The notes under the pieces were generated by a model, which did no database searches, had not been told where the DNA came from, and worked only from the letters and a program-made list of their open reading frames with translations. Positions 54,770 through 62,725 of a stretch of 64,000 bases of DNA are shown here, in pieces. The DNA comes from Pratylenchus scribneri (lineage: Eukaryota; Nematoda; Chromadorea; Rhabditida; Pratylenchidae). Where the stretch lies: positions 62,001-126,000 of the forward strand of contig JAQSEB010000212.1 in assembly GCA_030063045.1 (NCBI GenBank), in the 5' to 3' direction. The number at the start of each line of letters is the position of its first letter. The stretch's first letter is position 1. The translations under genes and the position numbers were made by a program.

Positions 54770-55691
54770 AATTTTATATAATCGATTTGTTTATTATCAG
54801 ATGTTATTTTTTTATTTATTGTTAAAAAACAATAAAAATTTCAAAAAATTTCGTGAAAATAAATCAGTATTTTTTAGTTACCATAAAAAGTTGTCAAAAT
54901 TGATTTATCAAAATATCCGACTTTATGTATTTCTTGTCTTAATTTTTCATCATGAAAAAAATTTAAAAGAGCTTATTAATTTTTTTCAATCTATGTTTTT
55001 AAATATTTGCACTTTCCCAATTTTTGACTTTAATTATTTACAATTTCATTGAGATATAAAGCTGGCACAGATGTCAATTTTTAAATGCCATTATAATTAA
55101 ATTATGTATGTATATCCATTTTATTATGACATATTTTGTAATCATACGATCTTCTCCACAAGTTCCAATTCTTCCTCATGGATAGGACTAATAAGCCGCT
55201 ATTAATTTTTCACTATTAAATTTTCTGGCTCTAAGAATTAGCAATTTCATTGAGACGTAAACAAAGGACAGCAGGTGATATTTACAATTCACTTTTTCAC
55301 CTCTATAATTAAAATTATTCATGAAATGGCAATTCTTACGAATAAAATGTGTAAATTCAAATTCGAATTTAATTTGATGATAAAGAAATGTAATTATCAA
55401 CAATATTTTTGAAAATTATTTCTGAGCTGTCTGTAATTTTACATCAGCCCACGCATCAATATGCATTAAGATTTAATAATTCAAGGAATATTTAAATAGA
55501 CAATTATTATTAATAATATATTTACACAAATTATATTATTTTAAAATTCCTCAAATTTTTCTATTTTTTAAAATTTTTTGGTGAAATAGATCTAAACAAA
55601 TTAGATTTTTTCTTTACACAATGAATTCTCTTCTAAAAATAATAAAATACATAATTTTTTCGATAAATCTTTTTTATTCTGACTTTCGAAA
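54770..55691. other. intergenic AT-rich stretch with coding-like scraps
   Basis: No complete gene is seen between the two receptor copies. On the minus strand there are short protein-like pieces. At 55,231-55,275 and 55,030-55,074 two related 15-codon endings share L-N-E-I-(A/V)-N before a stop, and their shared DNA is caatttcattgaga. Between them, 55,186-55,140 reads PIHEEELELVEKIV then stop, after an attag acceptor-like site. A further piece near 55,420-55,476 reads HIDAWADVKLQTAQK then stop. They may be relics of a decayed, internally duplicated minus-strand gene. None has a supported start or splice structure. Confidence 0.35.
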
Positions 55692-57866
55692 ATGAACTTT
55701 GATTGCAATTTTATCAACTATTATTCACGGCTCATTCTTCCTATTGGTTTCTTCCTAAATTTTACTCTTCTATTTCTCATCCTCAAAAAAACACCAAAGG
55801 AAATGTGGTTGCACAGTCGAGTGCTCCTTCAAACATGCATTCTGGATATATTCTTCCTTGCTTTCTTTTGCATTGGAATGCCGGTGAGTAAAAATTATCA
55901 TTAGAAAGGTATTGGATATTGATATTTTTAGAATACATTGGTAGTGGTTAATTATAATCAAGTAAGACGTTTACAAATTTTACTTTATTATTAAGAATTT
56001 TTATTTTTTCAAATAACAGTTCAAAAATATTTCTGATGATATTAATTATGTTGTCCTTTACGATGGCTATCTGATTTCATTTTATTTTAATATTTTTGGC
56101 CAATCTGGACTCTGGATATTATTTCTGGGCCATAGTTTTCTACTCAATTTGGATCTTTTTGGAATTGCTCTGCAATTTTTCTATCGGTATTGCACATTAA
56201 ATCGGTATGTTTCGTGATTATTTTTTCCAGTGATTAAGCAATTTTAATAGAATATCGAAAATACTCTTAAATTTCTTATAGAGAATTATTTTAAAAACAT
56301 AATCTAAAATGAATAATTATAAAAAGAATAAAAAAAATAAAAAGTTGTGAAAAACAAAAACAAAAAATTTTTTAAAAAAATTTTTGGAGAAACAAAAACA
56401 AAATGTTTAGAAGAAGAAAAACACAAAATGTTTGGAAAACACAAAATGTTCAGATCAAAATGTCTGGAAGAATAAAAAACAAAAAGTTTGGAGGAATAAA
56501 AAAACAAAATGTTTGGAGGAATAAAAATACAAAATGTTTGGAATAATAAAAATACAAAATGTTTGGAGGAATAAAAACACAAAATGTTTGGAGGAAACAC
56601 AAAATGTTTGGGGGAATAAAAACGCAAAATGTTTGAAGGAATAAAAACACAAAATGTTTGAAGGAAGAAAAACACAAAACGTTTGGAGGAAAGAGGAAGT
56701 AAAATATAAAACAGAAAATGTTTCAATGAATTGGAAGGGCTAACCGACATTTGCAGACCCAACAGTTGCAGAAGAAATGGTCTGGAGCCGATAATTGCAA
56801 AGCTGCTGTGGCATTTTCTATGACATATTATTAAGCATAAAATTAGCTACAAAATGATATCAAATACATTGGCCAATGTTGAATATTCACCGAATTATGG
56901 ACGAAAAACAGTTAAAAACAAAATTTTAATCAAACAAACGGTTTTTGGCCATAAATCGGTGAATATTTAACATTGGCCAATTTGATATCATTTTGTACCT
57001 AATTTTATGTTTAATAATATGCCATAAACAATGTCACAGCAGCTTTACCACGTTGTGCACCAGATGGTTTCGTCTGCAAAAGTCGGGTCTGCAAATATGG
57101 TAATACGCATTGGAAGAATAAAAGCATAAAATATTTGGAAAAATGAAATAAAAATTAATATACAGCCAAAAAATTTACAAATCCAATAAAAATAAAAAAA
57201 AATTTAGGGATATCAAAATCAATTTGCTTCGCTATTTGCTTCTCTTTTTAATTCCATGCACATTTTGCCTCATTTCCACATCTATACTCTATTTTTTTCT
57301 ACCTGGATCATCAATTTTATCATCAAATTCGACAGAAAATTTACCGATTTTATTGCTAAATTTGAAAGGAACATCAAAAGACAAATTGTTGACTGGAATT
57401 TTCACAATCATAATGAGTGCATTTTATGTTTTCACTTATTTGATAATTTTTTTCTGTGGCATTAAAATTATTCGATTTGTGGCTGCAAATGCGATGCATG
57501 AACGACTGCGCGAATTGAATAGACAATTGACTCGGACTTTGATTATTTGGGTATGAAAATAAAGCAATAGAATAAATGGTATTATAATGAAAATAAATAT
57601 TTAAATATTATTTTTTAATTTAATTTTTTTTAACAGAAAATTTATTTTTCTCACAAAATTTAGTTTATAAATTAATTTTTTATTTTTTTTTTCAAAATTT
57701 TAATTTTCAGGCGAGCATTCCTCTCATTTTTCAAGCATTCCTTCTCATTTTAATGCTCATTCCATCATTATCTGTTACTACAATGCCAGTGCATATTCAC
57801 AACTTCTTTTCAGCATTTAAACAAATTTTAGTTTATAATTTAATCAAAAAAATAAAAAATAAATAA
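55692..57866 (+). CDS. serpentine chemoreceptor-like GPCR, copy 2, five exons, 301 aa
   Basis: The model is join(55692..55883, 55932..55961, 56020..56204, 57208..57550, 57711..57866). Every junction has a GT donor and AG acceptor, and the frame holds throughout (906 bases including TAA). Exon 1 gives TM1 (LILPIGFFLNFTLLFLIL), the KKTPKEMWLHSRVLLQTC loop and TM2. A 30-bp microexon adds NTLVVVNYNQ. Exon 3 gives TM3 and LQFFYRYCTLNR, the family's TM3-loop signature. Exon 4 gives TM4, TM5 and ERLRELNRQLTRTLIIW. Exon 5 gives TM6 (ASIPLIFQAFLLILMLIP), then an unrelated basic tail instead of TM7 and the PYR motif. The protein therefore has about six membrane segments, shorter than the usual 320-350 aa. 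Such receptors sit in sensory-neuron cilia and bind chemical cues. The class (Srd-, Str- or Sri-like) is not resolved. Intron 3 (about 1 kb) holds a minisatellite and a hAT-like element. It may be a decaying copy. Confidence 0.75.
56346..57150. repeat. 25-bp minisatellite in receptor intron 3, split by a transposon
   Basis: About 14 imperfect units with the core acaaaatgtttggaggaat run from 56,346 to 56,729 and resume at 57,109-57,150 (attggaagaataaaagc, ataaaatatttgg). The two parts are separated by a foldback element with an 8-bp target duplication. Read on the minus strand, the units give an open frame of repeated FCVFIPPNIL, which is an artefact of the 25-bp period. The same repeat abuts the satellite array at 53,941, so it predates the receptor duplication. 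Confidence 0.85.
56738..57108. mobile_element. 371-bp hAT-like MITE with long inverted repeats
   Basis: Two arms of about 165 bp are inverted copies. Both arms read ATTTGCAGACCC near the tip, then AAGCTGCTGTG, ATTATTAA.CATAAAATTA and TTGGCCAATGTT further in. They leave a short loop around 56,900-56,945. The identical octamer attggaag flanks the element at 56,730-56,737 and 57,109-57,116, the 8-bp duplication typical of hAT insertions. The left tip reads GGCTAACCGACATTTGC, shared with the inner element at 60,962. There is no transposase. The insertion split the 25-bp minisatellite in intron 3 of the receptor. Confidence 0.85.
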
Positions 57867-57892
57867 TAAATTTGGTTATAGTTTAAAATAAA
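57865..57892 (+). terminator. candidate polyadenylation signals of receptor copy 2
   Basis: AATAAA occurs at 57,865-57,870, overlapping the TAA stop, and again at 57,887-57,892. In this AT-rich DNA the hexamer is common, so only the position just behind the stop supports it. Confidence 0.4.
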
Positions 57893-57974
57893 TCATAGAT
57901 CTCCAAAAAATGATTGTTTGCTTTATTATTTTTTGAAAACTCCTTTAATAGAAGACAAATTGATGAATGTGACA

Positions 57975-58064
57975 TTAATAATAAAATGCACCTTGTATGA
58001 AGAATACATTGCAAGCGATGAGCAGCAGCAATCCGAAAACCAGCAATTTGCCAGTGAAGAACAT
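57975..58064 (-). CDS. short minus-strand ORF resembling a secretory signal peptide
   Basis: A 29-codon frame begins MFFTGKLLVFGLLLLIAC and runs through NVFFIQG to a TAA. It has a lysine at residue 6, a long hydrophobic core and a possible cleavage region around residues 23-26: a textbook signal peptide. It is more G+C-rich than its surroundings. A possible splice donor (caag followed by gtgcat) lies after residue 24, so this may be the first exon of a secreted protein whose later exon is not recognisable before the receptor end at 57,866. It could also be a relic or chance. Confidence 0.35.
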   Translation of the reverse strand: MFFTGKLLVFGLLLLIACNVFFIQGAFYY

Positions 58065-58322
58065 TTTTAATAGTTTAGTATTTGAAGAAAATGTTATTTT
58101 TCTAAAAATATATATATATAAATGTTTTAAAATGTGCAAAAATTTGTTAAATATACAATTAAATTGAAAATAATTAATTTGTAAAAAATATTTAAGTTGT
58201 TAAAACATTTCTTAATTTCAATATTACAAATATTTATAAATTACTAAATACTTCACAAAATAAGCTCCGTCCATATTTTGTTTTGAATGAGAATGAAAAT
58301 CTGAAAATGGGAAGAAAATTGT

Positions 58323-58472
58323 TTATAGAGGATTGATCGGATTTTCTTTAATGACAGCAGCAGCAGCAGTTGTCCTTTCCTCCAATCTCACTTTCAATAA
58401 TTCAACAACTGCTGGAGGCAGTTGGGGTGTATTGATAATGGTGAAGAAAAAGAACCTAAAAGCCATTGAGGC
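58323..58472 (-). CDS. putative minus-strand terminal exon, unrecognised
   Basis: After the acceptor-like cctgttgcag an open frame reads ASMAFRFFFFTIINTPQLPP, then a charged helix-like stretch (AVVELLKVRLEERTTAAAA), and ends NPINPL plus TAA. An internal ATG at 58,466 would give 47 aa. Codon use and composition are clearly richer in G+C than the flanks, which supports real or recently real coding sequence. No upstream exon is visible before the mobile element at 58,706. The plus strand is also open here (from an ATG near 58,351 to a cag/gtgtgt donor), so the strand is not certain. I do not recognise a family. Confidence 0.3.
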   Translation of the reverse strand, partial: ASMAFRFFFFTIINTPQLPPAVVELLKVRLEERTTAAAAVIKENPINPL

Positions 58473-58705
58473 CTGCAACAGGTGTGTGTGTGAATAATGA
58501 TTGTTTGGTAAATTCTAAATTTAGTCGATATTCAACATCACTATTTTTCAACAATATTTGTATCAAACATTAAAGATTACAAAATTCAAAATATAATTCA
58601 TAAATTTGAATGTATGGACTATGGATGACCAATAGGTTATTGTTAAATTATTGGTAATAAGCAGCAACATATAGTTAATAACCAACAATTATCATCATAT
58701 ATATA

Positions 58706-59098
58706 TGTCAGCAATAAAAGTTGAAACATCCGGGGAAAAAAAACTTCAAATTCCTAAGAAAAGTTGAAACATCTTCGGTTTTCGGCTGGTAGTTACAGTT
58801 TTCATTGATTAAAATTGAAAATTCACAAACCAAATTGACCATGCTCTTTACAATGAGACCGGTCTCGGCCGAACAAACTGGTTTAAACCGGTTTGACTTA
58901 TTTGGCTTAAAACCAACAAGCCAAACCGGTTTGTGTGACTCGAAACCGGTTCCATTGAATAAGAGCGTGGTCGACTTATCATATGTATATAATTTCAGAA
59001 AAAAAACAAACCCTAGCAACCAGTAGAAAACCGAAAATGTTTCAACTTTTCCTAGGAAATTTCAAGTTTACCGGATGTTTCAACTTTTACCGCCGACA
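58706..59098. mobile_element. 393-bp mariner-like MITE
   Basis: Inverted arms of about 80 bp match. The left runs TGTCAGCAATAAAAGTTG, AAACATCCGG, then AAAGTTGAAACATCTTCGG. The right, reversed, runs TGTCGGCGGTAAAAGTTG, AAACATCCGG, then AAAGTTGAAACATTTTCGG. Both ends are flanked by TATA, consistent with a TA target duplication. No transposase is present. The interior has a cluster of AAACCGGTTT-type palindromes and a small hairpin of tttggctt/aagccaaa near 58,900-58,925. Confidence 0.75.
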
Positions 59099-59518
59099 TA
59101 TACACAATTTATGATTGTATCAATCAAAATATATCATATTTTTATGAGTGGAATTTTTTGAAGATTTAATAATAAATCATTCAATTGGTTTAGCAATTGG
59201 GAGTGATGGTTTTTTCGCAGAAATTTGTTTTTTTTTTAATTTTGAATTAGAAAATCAAAATTTTAAAATAGATTCTCTCAAAATACGAATTTTAATAATA
59301 AACCAAATCATATGAAAAATAAAATAATAATAATATAGATATGAATTTAACAATTGCGTAAATTAATGAAAACGAAGCACTTTTGGGAAAATAAAGCAAC
59401 GGTTACATTTTATAGTTCCTTAAATATGGAATATCTTTGCCAAAATAAAGGTCAATTTTAATGGTAAATTTCCATCTTTCCCCAATTTCAAATATAATCT
59501 TTCACGACTTTGGCTTTT
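59099..59518. other. AT-rich intergenic, nothing supported
   Basis: I see no open frame with paralogue or splice support, no inverted repeat and no tandem repeat here. Confidence 0.5.
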
Positions 59519-60125
59519 TTAAAGTTTCAATTTTGCACGACAATTTGGACATTTATAATTGTTATTTTTCCTGCAAATAGTTTAATTTTTTAAATTTAAA
59601 TTTTTTCTTGCCTGTTATCTTTCATACAATCCAAATGGAAATAATGCTAAAATAAAATTAATTTTATTATTTAGTGATATTTTGACGAACTCCGCAATAA
59701 AGTCGTTCCAATTTGTCATCATTTTCAAAATCAACCAAACAAATTGCACAATGCTTTTCATCCATATTTATAATATTTTTACCAAAAATTGCAACTAAAA
59801 TATTTCAAAATATTAATTTACGTAAAAAATCACATTAATTTATGCAATTATTTTTGAAAAATTTTCCTGATTAATTTAAATTTTAACAGTTATCAGTTAT
59901 TGACTAAATTAATTAATACCTATCAAAATTTATAAAATTTCAAGGATAAAAAATATTTTCCCCCTTTTTCAATTATAAATGAAAAATAAAATCAGAATTT
60001 CAAAAAAATAAAACCAAATGTTCAAAATTTTTACCATTTGGAAAATGGCGCAAAAATAATTGTTCTTGATTGAAATATTTGAGCAATTTCATTAAATCAA
60101 TTTTTTCTTTCTCTTCTGCCACCAT
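59519..60125 (-). CDS. small RING-H2 finger protein, four exons, 93 aa
   Basis: The model is complement(join(59519..59570, 59612..59646, 59691..59794, 60035..60125)). Frames fit at all junctions (282 bases). Residues 1-30 (MVAEEKEKIDLMKLLKYFNQ and onward) match the first exon of the tandem gene at 61,493-62,656. Then MDEKHCAICLVDFEND, YCGHYFHLDC and YKCPNCRAKL supply all eight zinc ligands in RING-H2 order (C-x2-C, C-x-H-x2-H-x2-C, C-x2-C). Such proteins are normally E3 ubiquitin ligases that recruit an E2 enzyme, and the substrate is unknown. The intron between 59,646 and 59,691 is 44 bp. The next one (59,571-59,611) starts GC (cag/gcaaga), a GC-AG intron. Start choice: the ATG at 60,125 aligns with the start of the paralogous exon. 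An in-frame upstream exon (60,186-60,270) could lengthen the protein. Confidence 0.75.
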
Positions 60126-60185
60126 TTTTCCCTTTCTTTTTAATTAAAATTCAAAAATTAATTCAATTAAAATAAAAAATTTTAC

Positions 60186-60270
60186 GCACAATTCTTCCTT
60201 GTGTTGCTGATGATGGTCTTCCAAATTTTTAGTTGAGGATGAAGGCTCATCTTTGGAAACAGTGGCATCA
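60186..60270 (-). CDS. possible upstream exon of the RING-H2 gene
   Basis: Between an attttag acceptor and a gtaaaa donor the 85-bp minus-strand segment reads DATVSKDEPSSSTKNLEDHH, then QQHKEELC: polar, Ser/Lys/Glu-rich and probably disordered. It would join in frame to the exon at 60,125 if a weak acceptor (aaag before GGAAAAATG) is used. The composition is much less AT-rich than the flanks. No further upstream exon is convincing, although a short G+C-rich patch at about 60,330 (minus strand atggcgcagcgcgca) might be a 5' exon. Confidence 0.45.
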
Positions 60271-60758
60271 CTAAAATTGATAAAAAAAAAAATTAATTTA
60301 ATTAATGTATTTTAATTTATACTGCGCGCTGCGCCATATTAAATTTATGAGTTTGCTATCGATTCTAATTATATTATTAGCCGAATCGAATTTTTTGCAT
60401 ATTCTATTCATTATTTTTGAGTTATTTTCAAAGGCTCAAATAATTTTTTAGTAACTATTTTATTTATAAGATTTCAATTTAAAGTGATTTAATCAATTTT
60501 AAATTTGTACAACTATAATTTTTGAATTTAAACCAGTTTAATATTTTTGTAAACCATTTTAATTTCGGTAAAAATTAGCCATTTGTAGATTGATTTAACA
60601 TTTTTAAACTGATACCATTAATTAATGTTTAATGATGTGTATTACGAACAATATGTTCTGATAATTTAAAAATTTTAATAACTTTCACTTATTATTTTGT
60701 CGAGTATATAAGTCAATTATATAAGTATATAATAAAATACTTGAAGATGTTATTATAG
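60271..60758. other. AT-rich intergenic
   Basis: Apart from the small G+C-rich patch at about 60,330 I see no gene, tandem repeat or inverted repeat up to the target duplication at 60,759. Confidence 0.5.
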
Positions 60759-60766
60759 ATAAATAT

Positions 60767-61495
60767 TAGAGATCGAATAAGTTTACCGAGCGAAATCTCG
60801 GACCGAGAATCTCGGAAATTCTCGGTTAAAAATACCGAGATCCCTCGAAAATTTCCAAATTCAATTTTCTAAAAGTATTTAAAATGAAAAAATAATATAA
60901 AAAGACATAAGATAAGAATAAATTAGTTTATTCAAAAATCACGAAAAATTGCTCTCAAAAAGGTTACCCGACATTTGCTCCTCAAACATTTGCGCCCCCG
61001 ACATTTGCGCCCGTACATTTGCCCCTTAACATTTGCGCCCCCGACATTTGCGCCTATTTTTTTAAACTCAATATCAGAACTCCCATTAACCGAAAGAAAA
61101 AATTAAAAAGAAATAATGATATTGTTTAAAAAAAATAAAGAATTTCAATCAATCCTTTCATCTATTCCTTTTTGTCCGAGTCTATAGGCACATAATGAAA
61201 TAAAAATCGGAAAATATATATAACACTTAATTTGCTTAAAACGAAGATTTATAGCAACATTAAATTTAATTTCTGAAAAATTTAGGCTATTTGGCAAGAA
61301 AGGCGCAAATATCGGGGGCGCAAATGTTGAGGCGCAAAAGTCGGAGGCGCAAAAGTCGGGAGCGCAAATGTTCGGGCGCAAATGTCGGAACACGCTCAAA
61401 AAAGTCTTATTTTTCCGGGTTAGACCGAGTGAAATCTCGGACAGAGAAACTCGGAAAATCTCACTCAGCGAGATTTCATCTCGAATCGATCTCTA
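60767..61495. mobile_element. outer hAT-like MITE (interrupted)
   Basis: The ends are inverted copies: TAGAGATCGA at 60,767-60,776 and TCGATCTCTA at 61,486-61,495. The octamer ATAAATAT flanks both sides (60,759-60,766 and 61,496-61,503), an 8-bp target duplication. The subterminal zones are rich in GAAATCTCGG/CCGAGAATCTCGG motifs on both sides. Removing the nested element and its duplication leaves about 288 bp, a MITE without coding sequence. The right end touches the 3' end of the neighbouring minus-strand gene and supplies its stop codon. Confidence 0.8.
60962..61394. mobile_element. nested 433-bp hAT-like MITE with CCGACATTTGCGCC subrepeats
   Basis: It is inserted within the outer element and flanked by CTCAAAAA at 60,954-60,961 and 61,395-61,402. 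Arms of about 87 bp (to 61,054 and from 61,301) consist of repeated (C)CGACATTTGCGCC units in opposite orientation. The left tip GGTTACCCGACATTTGC matches the tip of the element at 56,738 (GGCTAACCGACATTTGC), so the two belong to one family. The interior (61,055-61,300) is unrelated AT-rich DNA without a transposase. Frames rich in Cys-Ala-Ser/Pro read from the arms are artefacts. Confidence 0.85.
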
Positions 61496-62656
61496 ATAAA
61501 TATTATATTTATAGTTTATATTTATATACCCCTTCTCCTTAATGACCAATCCCATTTGTTCACATTTCTTCAATGCCTCAAATCCATTATCCCCTTCTTC
61601 ATAAATTGTCTCCTCCGGTTTTGGCATTCCCATTTTGCCCCATTTCCATTGCATAACAAGTTTTGGATTTTTTTGATCCTTGAAGAATTCATAAGGAAGT
61701 AATATTGCCTGTTCTTCAGACGTTTTTTTAATCAAATTTTCAATTAGTTTGATATTTCCAAAAGTGAAAAATTTTGAATTCACTAAGAATTCAAGCAAAC
61801 ATTCTTGCAAATTGACTGAAAATAATTCAAATTATTTTTAAATATAAAATTTATAATAAAAATTATTTCTCACCTATTTTGTCCATCCAATCCGAAGTCA
61901 ATATAAGTCGATTTTCGATCAAATTTAATAATTTTTCCATTGATAAATAATTTTTATCTTCTTCTAAAGCCTCCACATTCATCGAAAAACATTCTTCAGC
62001 TTTTTTATTTGCTTCACTCTCATTTTCCAATTTTTCAAAATAATGGTTTTTTAATACATTTTTATGTATTTTTAAATTTTTTATCTCATCATTCGGCACA
62101 ATTCTTCTACAAGTTTGATATATTCCATTATATAAATGCTCGGCAAATATTTCGGTTTGAACAATTCGTGACTCCAAAATATAATCCAAAATGCATTCAA
62201 TTTCAGGTGAATACTCTGAAATATAATTATTAAATTATTTTTCATATTTTTGCCCAATTGTAAGAAATTTATACAAAATTAATCGTTGACATTTAATTTA
62301 ATTTTATTTATTTTTTTTCTGACTAATTTTTATTCTTCATTATTTTCTTGCTAATGATTGTAGAGTTTAGAGATAATAATTAAGTTTATATTTTACATAT
62401 TTTTGGGAAAAATTTTTAAAAATTCTTAGATGGGCTTAAATTTTTTATTTGTTATACGATTTTGTGATATTTATTTTGCTCCAATTTTCAAAATTCTTAT
62501 TTTAAACTTGTTTTGAACCCACAAATTTCTATGGTTATTTTTTATTTTTATTATGTTCTTACTTCTTTCGAATTTTTGGCTCAAAAATAATTGTTCCTCA
62601 TTGAAATATTTGAGCAATTCCATTGCATCAATTTTTTCCTTTTCTTGCCCCAACAT
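61493..62656 (-). CDS. tandem-family gene A, three exons, 252 aa, unknown function
   Basis: The model is complement(join(61493..61815, 61874..62215, 62563..62656)), 759 bases, all junctions in frame with gtaaga/gtgaga donors and ttttcag-type acceptors. Exon 1 gives MLGQEKEKIDAMELLKYFNE and a charged tail, shared with the RING-H2 gene. Exon 2 begins YSPEIECILDYILESRIVQT and contains CRRIVPNDEIKNLKI, ESEANKKAEECF and NYLSMEKLLNLIE. Exon 3 contains ECLLEFLVNSKFFTFG and PKPEETIYEEGDNGFEALKK. The (I/L)xxC(I/L)L(D/E)(Y/F) segment appears at the head of both exons 2 and 3, hinting at an internal repeat. There is no signal peptide or membrane span, so it is probably intracellular. I do not recognise a family. 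The paralogue next door has identical exon-2 length and phases, which argues that both are real. The TAG stop lies in the end of the adjacent transposon. Confidence 0.75.
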
Positions 62657-62725
62657 TTTGTCATTTATATTTCTGTCAAAAAATTTAATTTATAGGAAAA
62701 ATAAAAAATTTTTTTAAATATGTTT
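62657..62725 (-). promoter_or_regulatory. 69-bp gap between tandem genes with a trans-splice-like acceptor
   Basis: On the minus strand the gap between the stop of gene B (62,726) and the ATG of gene A (62,656) contains attttttgacag ending at 62,673, a good nematode 3' splice-site consensus 17 bases before the ATG. No GT donor with an open exon precedes it in this gap. Such spacing and signal are typical of downstream genes in nematode operons, where a spliced leader is added. An out-of-frame ATG lies 8 bases upstream of the chosen start. Confidence 0.45.

Noticed and set aside
54717..55052. 111-codon plus-strand frame
   Set aside because: It overlaps the out-of-frame tail of receptor copy 1 and continues into Lys/Phe/Tyr/Leu-rich AT sequence. 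It has no motif and no paralogue.
55188..55403. 71-codon minus-strand frame
   Set aside because: AT-driven amino acid composition. Its better protein-like stretches lie in another frame (LNEIANS ending).
55703..55961. Alternative frames over receptor exon 1 on both strands
   Set aside because: These are shadows of exon 1, whose own frame gives TM1/TM2 and splices in phase.
56304..56762. 152-codon minus-strand open frame of repeated FCVFIPPNIL
   Set aside because: It is a by-product of the 25-bp minisatellite on the opposite strand of a receptor intron. It stays open in more than one frame, has no splice or start support, and runs into the MITE.
57256..57465. 69-codon plus-strand frame over receptor exon 4
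   Set aside because: Shadow of exon 4, whose proper frame aligns with receptor copy 1 and carries TM4-TM5.
58708..59026. Overlapping frames of 103 codons (minus) and 73 codons (plus)
   Set aside because: Both fall inside the mariner-like MITE. The Pro/Asn/Lys/Arg-rich text comes from the AAACCGGTTT palindromes.
61145..61542. Overlapping frames on both strands with Cys-Ala-Ser/Pro or Arg-Lys-Ser repeats
   Set aside because: They are translations of the CCGACATTTGCGCC subrepeats of the nested MITE.
61940..62233. 97-codon plus-strand frame
   Set aside because: Antisense to exon 2 of gene A, which has splice and paralogue support.
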